Origin: Campylobacterales bacterium
Lineage (GTDB): Bacteria > Campylobacterota > Campylobacteria > Campylobacterales > Sulfurimonadaceae
Direction of reading: 5' to 3'
NCBI GenBank assembly: GCA_026390075.1
Contig: JAPLGP010000036.1
Coordinates: 1-64,000, forward strand
Length of the DNA: 64,000 bases
The notes under the pieces were generated by a model, which was given only the letters and a program-made list of their open reading frames with translations, had not been told where the DNA came from and did not search any database. Position 1 is the first letter of the stretch, and the number at the start of each line of letters is the position of its first letter. This document shows positions 37,230 to 46,035 of the stretch, piece by piece. Position numbers and translations under genes: made by a program.

Positions 37230-38564
37230 TTAAATATCGTTCTCCGTCTTAACACAATTTCTTCCAGACTCTTTCGCCAAATACAAAGCTTTATCCGCCC
37301 TTGCAATGACACTTTGCAGCTCTTCATTTTCTACTACTTTTGCTACACCAAAACTAGCACTTATATGCCCAACGACATCGATTTCTAACTCTTCTATATA
37401 GACTCTTATTTTCTCTGCCAAAGTAATCGCATTTTCCATTGAAGCTGTTGGCAAAAGAGCTACAAATTCTTCTCCACCCCATCTACAAACAACATCTATG
37501 TTTCTCAATATTTTAAGAAGGGCATGTGCAACTTGCACCAATACTTTGTCTCCAGCATTATGTCCATAAGTATCATTTACTTTTTTAAAATAATCTATAT
37601 CTAATATAATCAAAGACATCTCATTATGTCTTTGTTTCATAGTAAAAGAGGAAGATATATAAAGTTCTGAGAGTTTGTAACGATTATAAAGTCCTGTTAA
37701 TGAATCCGTAGAAGCAATGGTTTCATACTCTTTATTTTTACCTTCTAGCATTATATTTATTTCACTGAGTTCCTCTTGATACTCTTTCATAAGCACAGCC
37801 CATTTTGAATAGGTTAATGAAATAAGTTCTTTTTGAGAGATGATACCAGCTAATTTTTTGTTATCATCCACTATAACTACTCTTTTGTAATGCTTGCTTC
37901 TTAAAAAGTCCAGTGCATCTTTAATAGAGGAACTTTTATGTATGCTATCAACTGGTTTTGACATGTGGATTCCAACGGCTACATTCAAATCTACTTCTTC
38001 TTTGATGAGTCGCATCATATCTTTTGTTGTTAAAATTCCAATCGGTTTTAAATCTTCAACAACTATCACATTGTCATATGCCGCACTTACCATATCACAA
38101 ATTAAATCACTTATCTTTTCATCTTTGCTAACCCACTTCATTCTACAACCAAGTTTTAAAAAGTCTTGAAGACGGTAGTTATCCATCAATGTTTCTGGGT
38201 CTATATTGCTTGTTATATCCGTGTGTCCTAATAGTCCATAAAGTGAGCCATCATCATTTATGACACATATATATTCGATACTCTCGTTTAAAAATTCTAA
38301 AGTATCGAGAACATTTTTATTTTTATTTATGACTGGAATTCTTAAAAGTTCTAATTTATTTAAAGGCGTATCTAAAGGGATTTCCTGCTTTCGCAAATGT
38401 AAAACATCGATTACACTTATAATGAAGTACTCATTTTTATCTATAACAACCACATTTCTATGTTCATTTTCTAACATCAACTCAATGGCACTTTGAGCAC
38501 TTTCATTAATGCCGACAGATATAACTTTTCTACTCGCTATATCACGAATAATTGGAAATTTCAT
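37230..38564 (-). CDS. CBS-domain diguanylate cyclase
   Basis: The 444-residue soluble protein has two CBS pairs (about 1-120 and 130-260), a short coiled coil (265-285) and a GGDEF domain with active loop CRWGGEEF near 370. CBS pairs bind adenine nucleotides, so c-di-GMP synthesis may respond to energy charge. It is the last gene of the rppH-to-folP operon direction, 15 bases from folP. Confidence 0.92.
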   Translation of the reverse strand: MKFPIIRDIASRKVISVGINESAQSAIELMLENEHRNVVVIDKNEYFIISVIDVLHLRKQEIPLDTPLNKLELLRIPVINKNKNVLDTLEFLNESIEYICVINDDGSLYGLLGHTDITSNIDPETLMDNYRLQDFLKLGCRMKWVSKDEKISDLICDMVSAAYDNVIVVEDLKPIGILTTKDMMRLIKEEVDLNVAVGIHMSKPVDSIHKSSSIKDALDFLRSKHYKRVVIVDDNKKLAGIISQKELISLTYSKWAVLMKEYQEELSEINIMLEGKNKEYETIASTDSLTGLYNRYKLSELYISSSFTMKQRHNEMSLIILDIDYFKKVNDTYGHNAGDKVLVQVAHALLKILRNIDVVCRWGGEEFVALLPTASMENAITLAEKIRVYIEELEIDVVGHISASFGVAKVVENEELQSVIARADKALYLAKESGRNCVKTENDI

Positions 38565-38579
38565 AGAAACACACCTCTC

Positions 38580-39722
38580 TTAAATAACATCAAACGCCTC
38601 TTTTATTTTTATTGCTTGGACATGTTCTTTCACATCATGGACACGCACAATGGAAGCGCCATTTTGAATAGCTTCTAAGTGCAGAGCGATTGTACCGCCT
38701 AACCTTTCGTTTGCTAATGATGGGGATATTGCATCAATCATAGATTTTCGTGAAGCTCCGACTAATATCGGCTTATCTAATGTTAAAAAAGACTCTAAAT
38801 GCTTAATTAACTTTAAATTATCCTCAACTGTTTTGCCAAAACCTATGCCTACATCAATGATTATATCATGAACTCCAAAAGATTCAGCCTTCAAAATCCT
38901 CTCTTCTAAAAAGGAGTGAACATCACTTAAAATATGTTCATACTTAGGATTTTCCTGCATCGTTTGTGGTGTTCCTTGCATGTGCATAATCACAGCAGTT
39001 GCATTGAAACTTGCACAAAGTTTACAAACTTCATCATTTTGTAAACCCGTTATATCATTCACTATTTTAAAACCATTTTCTAAGGTATAAGAGAGTACTT
39101 TGGGTTCATAGCTATCGATGCTAAACTTTACTTTCTCATAAAGTTTCTCTTTTTTTATTGCATCAATGAGAGGTTTTACTCTTTTGAGTTCTTCATCTAC
39201 ACTTACTTTGAGAGCATTTGGAGCAGAGGAAACTCCACCGATATCTATGATATCCGCACCCTCTTCTATCATTTTTACAATTGCGTCGACGGCATGTGCA
39301 TCTTTAAATCTGCTGTTTGCATAAAAACTATCATCATTCGCATTGATAATTCCCATCACTTCCACATGCCGTGTCATGTGGATATTTGTAAACTCTGCAA
39401 ATTTTTTTGCCAACTCTTTAAGTCCAAAAGGTTGCGCTAACTCTTTTTTACTCAGTGTTTGAAGTTGTTTCTCTGTAGCAATCAAGATACAATCCACATG
39501 CTGCGTTTTAGCGATAACAGTTCCCCGTGGCACAGCCAAATCTGCACCTATAGAGAGTGCATCTTGCTTTAAAATATTTGCCGCACCTACATGTAAATCT
39601 CTAATGTAAATAATATGGTGTTTCATTTTAGAGCTAAGTATATTTACTCCGCCACCATCCACACCTAATCTCTTTAAGTACTTTTTTGCGTCAATATGGT
39701 TCGATAATTTTTCAACTTGCAT
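38580..39722 (-). CDS. folP: Dihydropteroate synthase
   Basis: The 380-residue enzyme joins p-aminobenzoate to the pterin pyrophosphate. The core from about residue 120 has VMGIINANDDSF, ADIIDIGGVSS and the C-terminal GASRKSMI and RVHDV motifs. An extra N-terminal domain of about 115 residues is typical for this phylum's enzyme. The INANDD wording departs from the usual NxTPDSF. It follows holB by 2 bases. Confidence 0.93.
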   Translation of the reverse strand: MQVEKLSNHIDAKKYLKRLGVDGGGVNILSSKMKHHIIYIRDLHVGAANILKQDALSIGADLAVPRGTVIAKTQHVDCILIATEKQLQTLSKKELAQPFGLKELAKKFAEFTNIHMTRHVEVMGIINANDDSFYANSRFKDAHAVDAIVKMIEEGADIIDIGGVSSAPNALKVSVDEELKRVKPLIDAIKKEKLYEKVKFSIDSYEPKVLSYTLENGFKIVNDITGLQNDEVCKLCASFNATAVIMHMQGTPQTMQENPKYEHILSDVHSFLEERILKAESFGVHDIIIDVGIGFGKTVEDNLKLIKHLESFLTLDKPILVGASRKSMIDAISPSLANERLGGTIALHLEAIQNGASIVRVHDVKEHVQAIKIKEAFDVI

Positions 39723-39724
39723 CG

Positions 39725-40342
39725 CTATTTTTCACCCACAAAACCCATAAGGAGCATTGCTAAAACACTTTGCGGTCTTGAGTTTAACTCCAAAAGTCTA
39801 TATGCCATATCAAAATTTTCCAGTTGTGAAGAAGAGAGAATGAGCATATCTACAACCGTTGCTCTATGATAAAGTGCTTCAACCAAAAGCTTTGCATCAC
39901 TCTTTTTCACTCTCGCATTCTCTTTTAAAAATGAAAATATTTGTCCATAATCCACTCTTGCTAAAGAAAAATCTATATTGCGTATTTCATGAAAACTCTC
40001 GCCATGAAGTATTGGCAGTCGTGAACGAATTGTTGCAAGCAAATTTGACTTTGTAGGAGAGATGATAATAAATGCAGTATTGCGAGGAGGCTCTTCTAAC
40101 ACTTTGAGTAAAGCGTTTTGAGATACGGTGTTAAATTCTCCCGCACCCAAAACAATATATTTCATTTGAGATTCACTTATGTATGCTTCAGCTATCACAG
40201 CTTTCGCATCTTCTACAAGAAATTTCTCTCTTATAAAATTTACAACTCGATGAGATTTAAGTTCTAATTCTAATCTTTGAAATTCAGCTTCTATCTCAGT
40301 AGAGATAAGAATATGACTTTGATGACTTTCACGAGGTAACAT
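39725..40342 (-). CDS. holB: DNA polymerase III subunit delta' (HolB)
   Basis: The 205-residue short delta' subunit is part of the clamp loader. The most conserved part is FNTVSQNALLKVLEEPPRNTAFIIIS with the SRLP segment. No Walker A is present, as expected for delta'. The start chosen is ATG 40342, preceded by AGAGG and overlapping the hobA end by 14 bases. Confidence 0.88.
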   Translation of the reverse strand: MLPRESHQSHILISTEIEAEFQRLELELKSHRVVNFIREKFLVEDAKAVIAEAYISESQMKYIVLGAGEFNTVSQNALLKVLEEPPRNTAFIIISPTKSNLLATIRSRLPILHGESFHEIRNIDFSLARVDYGQIFSFLKENARVKKSDAKLLVEALYHRATVVDMLILSSSQLENFDMAYRLLELNSRPQSVLAMLLMGFVGEK

Positions 40343-40877
40343 CAACCTCTCCAAACATAGTTGCATTGAGAGATGAGTTCAAAAGACGAAAGAGTTGCAA
40401 AAGTTTTATATCTAAATGTGTGTCATAAGATTTAAGTGTAAAAGCATTATGAAAATCTTCATCAAAAAGCCAAAGATAACTATTGTCTTTTCTCTTGGCG
40501 ATATCTGCTCTTTTATCATCACCATTGCCGATGTACCAAAAGAAATAGTCACCCTTAAAAGATAATGAAATCATATCTTCTAACATATCTATCATCTCTC
40601 CACCATTTATACTGCCATAGTGACTATGAAGGGCGTCTATGCTTACAATCGGTAAAAGTGGTCTATCCATATTTGCTTTATTGATAGAAGTAAGAATATA
40701 GGTCTCAAACCACTTTCTTTTTTCATCCGTGATTAAAATAACTGTTTTGCCCTCTAGTATCTGTTCTAATGCCAAGGATGTAGTAGTTGTCCAGTCAAAT
40801 CTATGCTCTTCCAACCAGCTTAAACTACCACCCTCTTCCCTGATAGCATCTAAACTCCACTGTGCAAAATCCTGCAT
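40329..40877 (-). CDS. hobA: DnaA-associated replication initiation factor HobA
   Basis: The 182-residue protein matches HobA, the Campylobacterota partner of DnaA that organises DnaA on oriC and is functionally like DiaA. The start MQDFAQWSLDAIREEG and the internal VSIDALHSHYGSINGGEMIDMLEDM are typical. Position between lysC and holB matches the order I recall for Helicobacter pylori. It is strong evidence for the phylum. Confidence 0.93.
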   Translation of the reverse strand: MQDFAQWSLDAIREEGGSLSWLEEHRFDWTTTTSLALEQILEGKTVILITDEKRKWFETYILTSINKANMDRPLLPIVSIDALHSHYGSINGGEMIDMLEDMISLSFKGDYFFWYIGNGDDKRADIAKRKDNSYLWLFDEDFHNAFTLKSYDTHLDIKLLQLFRLLNSSLNATMFGEVDVTS

Positions 40878-40885
40878 ATGTGCGT

Positions 40886-42097
40886 TTATTTGTCTAACTC
40901 ATACGCACTATGCAAACTTCTCACAGCCAACTCTGCATATTTTTCTGCGATTACCATAGAGACTTTTATCTCTGAGGTTGAAATCATATTTATATTTATA
41001 TTTTCTGCCGCCATTGTCGCAAAAGCTTTTGCAGCAACACCCGTGTGTGATTTCATGCCAACACCTACGATAGAAACTTTACAAATTTGCTCATCATATG
41101 ACTCTTCACGAATATCGCCACTCTCAACAAATGAATCCACCACAGCTTTCGCATCAAACAAATCACCCACTGCAACTGTAAAATCTATATTTGCAGTGCC
41201 ATCTTGTCCAATATTTTGGATAATCATATCGATATTTACCCCTGCAGCTGCAAGTTTATTAAAAATATCTGATGCTATTCCTGGTCTATCTTTTACACCC
41301 ATCAAAGAGATTCGTGCTTGGTTTTTGTCTAATGCTATTCCGCTTACTAATGGTTTTTCCATAATGTTTTCTTCCTTGGTTATTAATGTTCCCTCTTCAT
41401 TTGAGAAACTTGTTCTTGTGACTAAATTTACATTTAATTTTTTTGCGAGTTCAACTGAACGGTTTTGAAGTACTTTCGCACCCAAACTTGCAAGTTCTAA
41501 CATCTCATCATAAGATATTTTGTCAAGCTTTTTTGCTTTTGGTTCTATGCGAGGGTCTGTTGTGAAAATTCCGCTTACATCTGTATAAATTTCACATAAA
41601 TCCGCTCTTAAAGCCCCAGCAATAGCAACCGCTGAAAGGTCACTTCCACCACGACCAAGTGTCGTTACATTTCCATCTTGTGATACGCCTTGAAAACCTG
41701 CGACAACAACGATTTTCCCCTCTTTTATAGCATCATTCATGGCATGTGGGTCTATCTCTTCAATACGCGCTTTTGTGTGAATATTATCAGTCACAATACC
41801 CGCTTTTCTCCCACTCATGGAAACAGCTTCGTACCCCATTTCACAAAGTGCAATTGCCAAAAGTGAAGCTGTGACTCTCTCACCTGAACTAAGCAACATA
41901 TCCATTTCCCCTCTTGAAGGGTTTTTTGAAAAATGTTCTGCATAAGCTACGAGCTTATTTGTTTCTCCACTCATTGCAGAAACAACAACCACAACATTAT
42001 TTCCAGCTTTTTTAGTCTCAACTACACGATTTGCCACATTTTGGATTCGCTCCAAATCACCGACGCTTGTTCCGCCAAATTTTTGTACTATTAACAT
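40886..42097 (-). CDS. lysC: Aspartate kinase
   Basis: The 403-residue enzyme phosphorylates aspartate for lysine, threonine and methionine synthesis. The N-terminus [18 protein letters not shown] is the family signature, and the C-terminal 130 residues form two ACT domains used for feedback inhibition. One motif copy encodes DPHAMN. It ends 8 bases before hobA and starts 1 base after rppH. Confidence 0.96.
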   Translation of the reverse strand: MLIVQKFGGTSVGDLERIQNVANRVVETKKAGNNVVVVVSAMSGETNKLVAYAEHFSKNPSRGEMDMLLSSGERVTASLLAIALCEMGYEAVSMSGRKAGIVTDNIHTKARIEEIDPHAMNDAIKEGKIVVVAGFQGVSQDGNVTTLGRGGSDLSAVAIAGALRADLCEIYTDVSGIFTTDPRIEPKAKKLDKISYDEMLELASLGAKVLQNRSVELAKKLNVNLVTRTSFSNEEGTLITKEENIMEKPLVSGIALDKNQARISLMGVKDRPGIASDIFNKLAAAGVNIDMIIQNIGQDGTANIDFTVAVGDLFDAKAVVDSFVESGDIREESYDEQICKVSIVGVGMKSHTGVAAKAFATMAAENININMISTSEIKVSMVIAEKYAELAVRSLHSAYELDK

Positions 42098-42098
42098 G

Positions 42099-42569
42099 TT
42101 AAAGGTAACCCTCTTTTTTAAAATATTCTATCACAGTTGCATAAACACTCTTTTTAAAGTGTGCTGTCAAATTCAGGACTTCATCCACATCAACAAACTT
42201 GTACGATATAAATTCAGGATGTTTCGTTGCTAAGTCAATAATTGCACTTTTTTTCAATCTAAGTAAAAAATAGCGTTGAATTTGCCCCTTATACGGTTGC
42301 ATACTTTTAGCAATTCGCTCAGGAAAGTCATAAGAAATCCATTCAGGATACTCGGCTATTATTTTCGCTTTTTTCGTGCCTATCTCTTCTTCAAGTTCAC
42401 GGAAAAGTGCTTCTTCCACCTCTTCTCCACTATCAATTCCGCCTTGTGGAAATTGCCAGATATCAAGTAAATCATTTCTTTGTGCAATAAAAATCTCTTT
42501 TACATCTGGATAATTGCTTGAAACAATAATCATCGCCACATTCGGACGATATAAATCTTTTTTGCTCAT
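42099..42569 (-). CDS. rppH: RNA pyrophosphohydrolase RppH (Nudix)
   Basis: The 156-residue enzyme removes pyrophosphate from mRNA 5' ends. The Nudix box [20 protein letters not shown] is complete and the WQFPQGG lead-in is characteristic of RppH. ATG at 42569 follows AGGTG; the longer frame from 42605 is rejected. It heads the operon rppH-lysC-hobA-holB-folP. Confidence 0.94.
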   Translation of the reverse strand: MSKKDLYRPNVAMIIVSSNYPDVKEIFIAQRNDLLDIWQFPQGGIDSGEEVEEALFRELEEEIGTKKAKIIAEYPEWISYDFPERIAKSMQPYKGQIQRYFLLRLKKSAIIDLATKHPEFISYKFVDVDEVLNLTAHFKKSVYATVIEYFKKEGYL

Positions 42570-42695
42570 AAAAACACCTAAATTTAAGTAACCGAAATTG
42601 TACAAAATTTGCTATTAAAATAAGATAATTTCATATTTCCACATAGCTGTATAAATTTTATGCAAACATTTATAATTAAATATTATTTTTTAAGA

Positions 42696-42701
42696 TATAA
42701 T
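42696..42701 (+). promoter_or_regulatory. Predicted -10 box of the PAS-chemoreceptor operon
   Basis: TATAAT lies 36 bases before the ATG at 42737. A GGGGG-containing ribosome site follows at 42723-42727. Confidence 0.45.
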
Positions 42702-42736
42702 TATACAACATTTTTAAACGGACGGGGGTTATTCAC

Positions 42737-43120
42737 ATGAATGAACACATACTCAAGAGTGACGATTTTCTAGTATCACAAACGGACGAAAAGGGCATTA
42801 TTTTATTTGCGAATGATGACTTTTGCAAGATTGTAGGATATACATTAGATGAGTTAGTTGGTAAGCCACACAGTATTGTAAGACATAAAGATATGCCAAA
42901 AGTAGCATTTAAAGATTTATGGGACACTGTAAAGCGTGATAAGATTTGGACAGGCTATGTTAAAAATTCCACGAAAAGTGGTGACTTTTACTGGGTTTTT
43001 GCAACAGTTTATCCGATGTATGATGAGGTTAGAAAAGCAAAAACATACATGTCTTGCAGAAGAAAACCCTCAGCGCAAGAGATTAATGAAGCACAAGAAC
43101 TCTACAAAACACTCAAATAG
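42737..43120 (+). CDS. Single PAS-domain redox sensor (CetB/Aer-like)
   Basis: The 127-residue protein is one PAS domain: [39 protein letters not shown] is typical of the FAD-binding PAS of Aer and CetB (near 20-58). In Campylobacter jejuni CetB passes redox information to the separate receptor CetA; the next gene here is a receptor 11 bases away, so the same split energy-taxis system is likely. Confidence 0.87.
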   Translation: MNEHILKSDDFLVSQTDEKGIILFANDDFCKIVGYTLDELVGKPHSIVRHKDMPKVAFKDLWDTVKRDKIWTGYVKNSTKSGDFYWVFATVYPMYDEVRKAKTYMSCRRKPSAQEINEAQELYKTLK

Positions 43121-43131
43121 GAAATTTATAT

Positions 43132-44244
43132 ATGAATACTTTACAAAAAAACATTACGCTTTCCTTAGCTTTTATGGTTTTAATCCTCTCTTTATTTCTA
43201 AGTGAGTCCAATATAATTCATGCTGTTTTGGCATTTGTTGTATTTATTGTAGCAATCGCTTTAGGAATGCAAAACGCATCCAATAACTCAAACATTCACA
43301 AAAGTTTAGTTGCACTTCAAGAGTTACTTGAGTATAAAAGAAATAAAATTGCTACAAATGAAAATACAAGCGATGAAATTGAGAAAAGTTTAAATTCTAT
43401 CATAAACCTTTATGAAAAATCTGTTTTAGACGATACAAAAGTTGCAGGAGAAATGGTTCTCTTAGCTGATAAAGTCTCAAATGGTCACTACTCATGCAGA
43501 GTTGGAGCGGACTCTAAAACTCCTTATGTGCATGTTCTTAAAAATAGTATGAACAACATGCTCACTTCATCAGAAAAAAATCTTGACAATGCAATTGCAA
43601 CGCTCCAAAATTTTGCAAATGGCTCATTTCACGCAAGAAGTAAAGTTGAAGTCGAAGCAAAAATGGCTGACCTTCTTAACAATATCAATTTACTCGGTGC
43701 GTCTCTTCAAGGCATGGAGCAACACAATAAAGATACTCAAGAGAGTATCAGAGAATCTTCCCATCAACTCAATAAAACTATCAACAACATTACAGATACA
43801 ACAATCATCGAACTTAAAAATATGATTCATGCAACTGTACATAGAATTCATGATGTTTCTCAAAAAGAAAATGAAATGGTTGGAAATCTTCAAACGCTGG
43901 TTTCAAATGCAAATGAAACAAAAGCTATTCTCTCAACAATCGGCGATATTGCAGACCAAACAAATCTTTTGGCTTTAAATGCAGCTATTGAAGCGGCTCG
44001 TGCTGGAGAACATGGACGAGGATTTGCGGTTGTAGCCGATGAAGTTCGTAAACTTGCGGAGAGAACACAAAAAAGTTTAGCTGAGACATCGGCTACGACA
44101 AATGTTTTAATACAATCTATCTCAGAAACATCGGATACGCTCAATAGAAATGCAGATGAAGTCAATGATATCTCCGATGAAGTAAGTCGCATCAGTGATA
44201 AAATGGACGATATCATTAACTCCCTCAACACTTTAACAAAATAG
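43132..44244 (+). CDS. Membrane chemoreceptor (CetA-like partner)
   Basis: The 370-residue methyl-accepting protein has two N-terminal membrane segments close together (about 8-22 and 28-45) with almost no periplasmic loop, a HAMP-like linker and the signalling domain, with the hairpin tip [34 protein letters not shown]. Lack of a ligand domain fits a receptor driven by the PAS protein upstream. Confidence 0.9.
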   Translation: MNTLQKNITLSLAFMVLILSLFLSESNIIHAVLAFVVFIVAIALGMQNASNNSNIHKSLVALQELLEYKRNKIATNENTSDEIEKSLNSIINLYEKSVLDDTKVAGEMVLLADKVSNGHYSCRVGADSKTPYVHVLKNSMNNMLTSSEKNLDNAIATLQNFANGSFHARSKVEVEAKMADLLNNINLLGASLQGMEQHNKDTQESIRESSHQLNKTINNITDTTIIELKNMIHATVHRIHDVSQKENEMVGNLQTLVSNANETKAILSTIGDIADQTNLLALNAAIEAARAGEHGRGFAVVADEVRKLAERTQKSLAETSATTNVLIQSISETSDTLNRNADEVNDISDEVSRISDKMDDIINSLNTLTK

Positions 44245-44254
44245 AAATCTAAAA

Positions 44255-44275
44255 TCCCGACTTAAAGTGTCGGGA
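44255..44275 (+). terminator. Rho-independent-like terminator after the chemoreceptor
   Basis: TCCCGAC (44255-44261) pairs with GTCGGGA (44269-44275) across a seven-base loop, 10 bases after the stop. The U-tract is weak. Confidence 0.65.
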
Positions 44276-44351
44276 ATAGTATCCTCATAAATAGTATCTT
44301 ACTTTCAAGCACACTAAAACTTCCACATGCCATAAGTATGTAAAAAATGAA

Positions 44352-44477
44352 TTAGACTTCTTGCAAAATTCTATTTTTAGATTGCTTCACTTCGTTCGCA
44401 ATGACGGTCATCGAGGAAGAATGACCGTCATTGCGAGGAAGAATGACGAAGCAATCTGAGTTTTGCAAGAACTCTAA
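44352..44477. repeat. Large intergenic palindrome (CGCAATGACGGTC / GACCGTCATTGCG type)
   Basis: The 126-base element has outer arms TTAGACTTCTTGCAAAA and TTTTGCAAGAACTCTAA, middle arms GATTGCTTC and GAAGCAATC, and an inner GCAATGACGGTC/GACCGTCATTGC pair. It lies in the 295-base gap before the 44540 gene, next to a motif copy at 44323. The TGCGAGGAAGAATGACGAAGCAATC wording matches a repeat type found between genes in many bacterial phyla. Confidence 0.85.
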
Positions 44478-44539
44478 TTAAATTAATTAATTTTTTACTA
44501 CAATAATATTAACTTTTTATAATAGATAGGAAAAGCACA

Positions 44540-45982
44540 ATGAACATTGATAATAAAGTAATCTTAGAATATTCACAAAATTTAACAGTTTTGTATGTGG
44601 AAGATGACAAAGTACTACGCGTAAGAACCGCTAAATTATTAGAAAATTATTTTAAAAAGATTGATTTAGCCTATGATGGGAAAGATGGATTAGAAAAATA
44701 TCGTGCATTCAAAAAAGAGACTCAATTTTACTACGATATAGTCATTTCTGATATAGACATACCTAAAATGAATGGTATAGATATGTGTAAAATTATCATA
44801 CACGAGAATGACCAACAATCAATTATCTTTACTACAGGTTTTAATGAAGCAGAATATCTCTTGGATGCAATTGCAATAGGGGTCAGTGGCTTTTTACTCA
44901 AACCAATTGAGCTAGAACAGCTTAAAAATATTCTTTATAAAACATCAAAATTTATCAGCGAGCGTCATTTTATAGATAGTTATTACCAAAATATTGAAGC
45001 TATAAATGTAAAACTTATAGATAAAAATAAACATGTTCAAGAGTGTAATCATCTCGATATGATAGTGAATGATCTTGCACTTAACAAAAATATCATTATG
45101 AATAAATGGGTCAACAACGACACAGTTAAACTTAAACTGCGAAAACATGTGATAGATAACGACTATTTTAAAACTCATTTTGGTGAAAAAGTTTTCGATT
45201 ATTTTATTGGTGCAGTCCAAGGTAAAAATAAAGTTGGAAATTGCCCCGTCATAGTAACTATGCTTGAATTTTTCAAACACAAAAATTTACCACTTGAGAC
45301 TGTTTTTGTCATATGTGTCAATTTTAAAAATGCTATTACCACATACATTTGTCATAAATACTCTTTTAATAGCGAATTTTATCATGAGCTCTCACTTATA
45401 CTAGACAAAAATTTCGAGGGTGTTATAACGCAATATATGAGTTTAAAACTAGCTTCTTATGAAAAAAAAGAAGAGCCAGTTGAAATAGAAATACAAAAAG
45501 AGGAAACTGCTTCTAAACTCATCGACTATAATGATTATGTATTTGAACACGATATATATGAGATGAAAGAGTTAGAAGTTGAGATAGATAATTTAGTCAT
45601 AAATGTAACAATGAATACAAAAAAAAGCTCTGAAGACTTTTCTGAACTCGGTTCTAAAACCAAAAGATATGGAAGATTACTGATATCCTATCCTATCTTT
45701 GAAAAGTTGGGTAGCTCTATAGAAAAATTAGGCGATAGTTTTATAGATAATGCACAAGTGCTTTTTGATAATGCTCAAAAAGTAGTAAATATCTCTATAC
45801 TCGTGGAAGGTTTTGTAAATGATTTAATTATCTGGAGAAAAGAGATTTTTGAAAATAACATTGCAAATGCCGACTTTTTAAATGACTCATTTTTTAGCAA
45901 TGTCTCTACAATTATTCAGTATATCGAGTATGATGAAAATGCTCAATATGCAAATAACGACGATGGCATGGAATTTTTTTAA
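44540..45982 (+). CDS. Response regulator with long uncharacterised output region
   Basis: The 480-residue protein has an N-terminal receiver domain (12-135) with acids E21-D23, phospho-acceptor D71 in VISDIDIPKMNG and the LLKP lysine near 121. Residues 165-310 form a helical domain with a conserved-looking FGEKVFDYFIGAVQG segment, and the remaining tail of about 170 residues is unassigned. No DNA-binding, GGDEF or kinase motif was seen. It probably takes signal from an unlinked histidine kinase. Confidence 0.75.
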   Translation: MNIDNKVILEYSQNLTVLYVEDDKVLRVRTAKLLENYFKKIDLAYDGKDGLEKYRAFKKETQFYYDIVISDIDIPKMNGIDMCKIIIHENDQQSIIFTTGFNEAEYLLDAIAIGVSGFLLKPIELEQLKNILYKTSKFISERHFIDSYYQNIEAINVKLIDKNKHVQECNHLDMIVNDLALNKNIIMNKWVNNDTVKLKLRKHVIDNDYFKTHFGEKVFDYFIGAVQGKNKVGNCPVIVTMLEFFKHKNLPLETVFVICVNFKNAITTYICHKYSFNSEFYHELSLILDKNFEGVITQYMSLKLASYEKKEEPVEIEIQKEETASKLIDYNDYVFEHDIYEMKELEVEIDNLVINVTMNTKKSSEDFSELGSKTKRYGRLLISYPIFEKLGSSIEKLGDSFIDNAQVLFDNAQKVVNISILVEGFVNDLIIWRKEIFENNIANADFLNDSFFSNVSTIIQYIEYDENAQYANNDDGMEFF

Positions 45983-45999
45983 ATAAAGTCTATCTCTTT

Positions 46000-46035
46000 G
46001 GCATGTGGAAAAAGTGTACAAATATTTCCATATGC
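46000..46035. repeat. Inverted pair of motif copies between convergent genes
   Basis: GGCATGTGGAAA at 46000-46011 faces a degenerate copy TTTCCATATGC at 46025-46035 across 13 bases. It occupies the convergent gap between the 44540 and 46035 genes, a typical place for a terminator. Confidence 0.6.
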
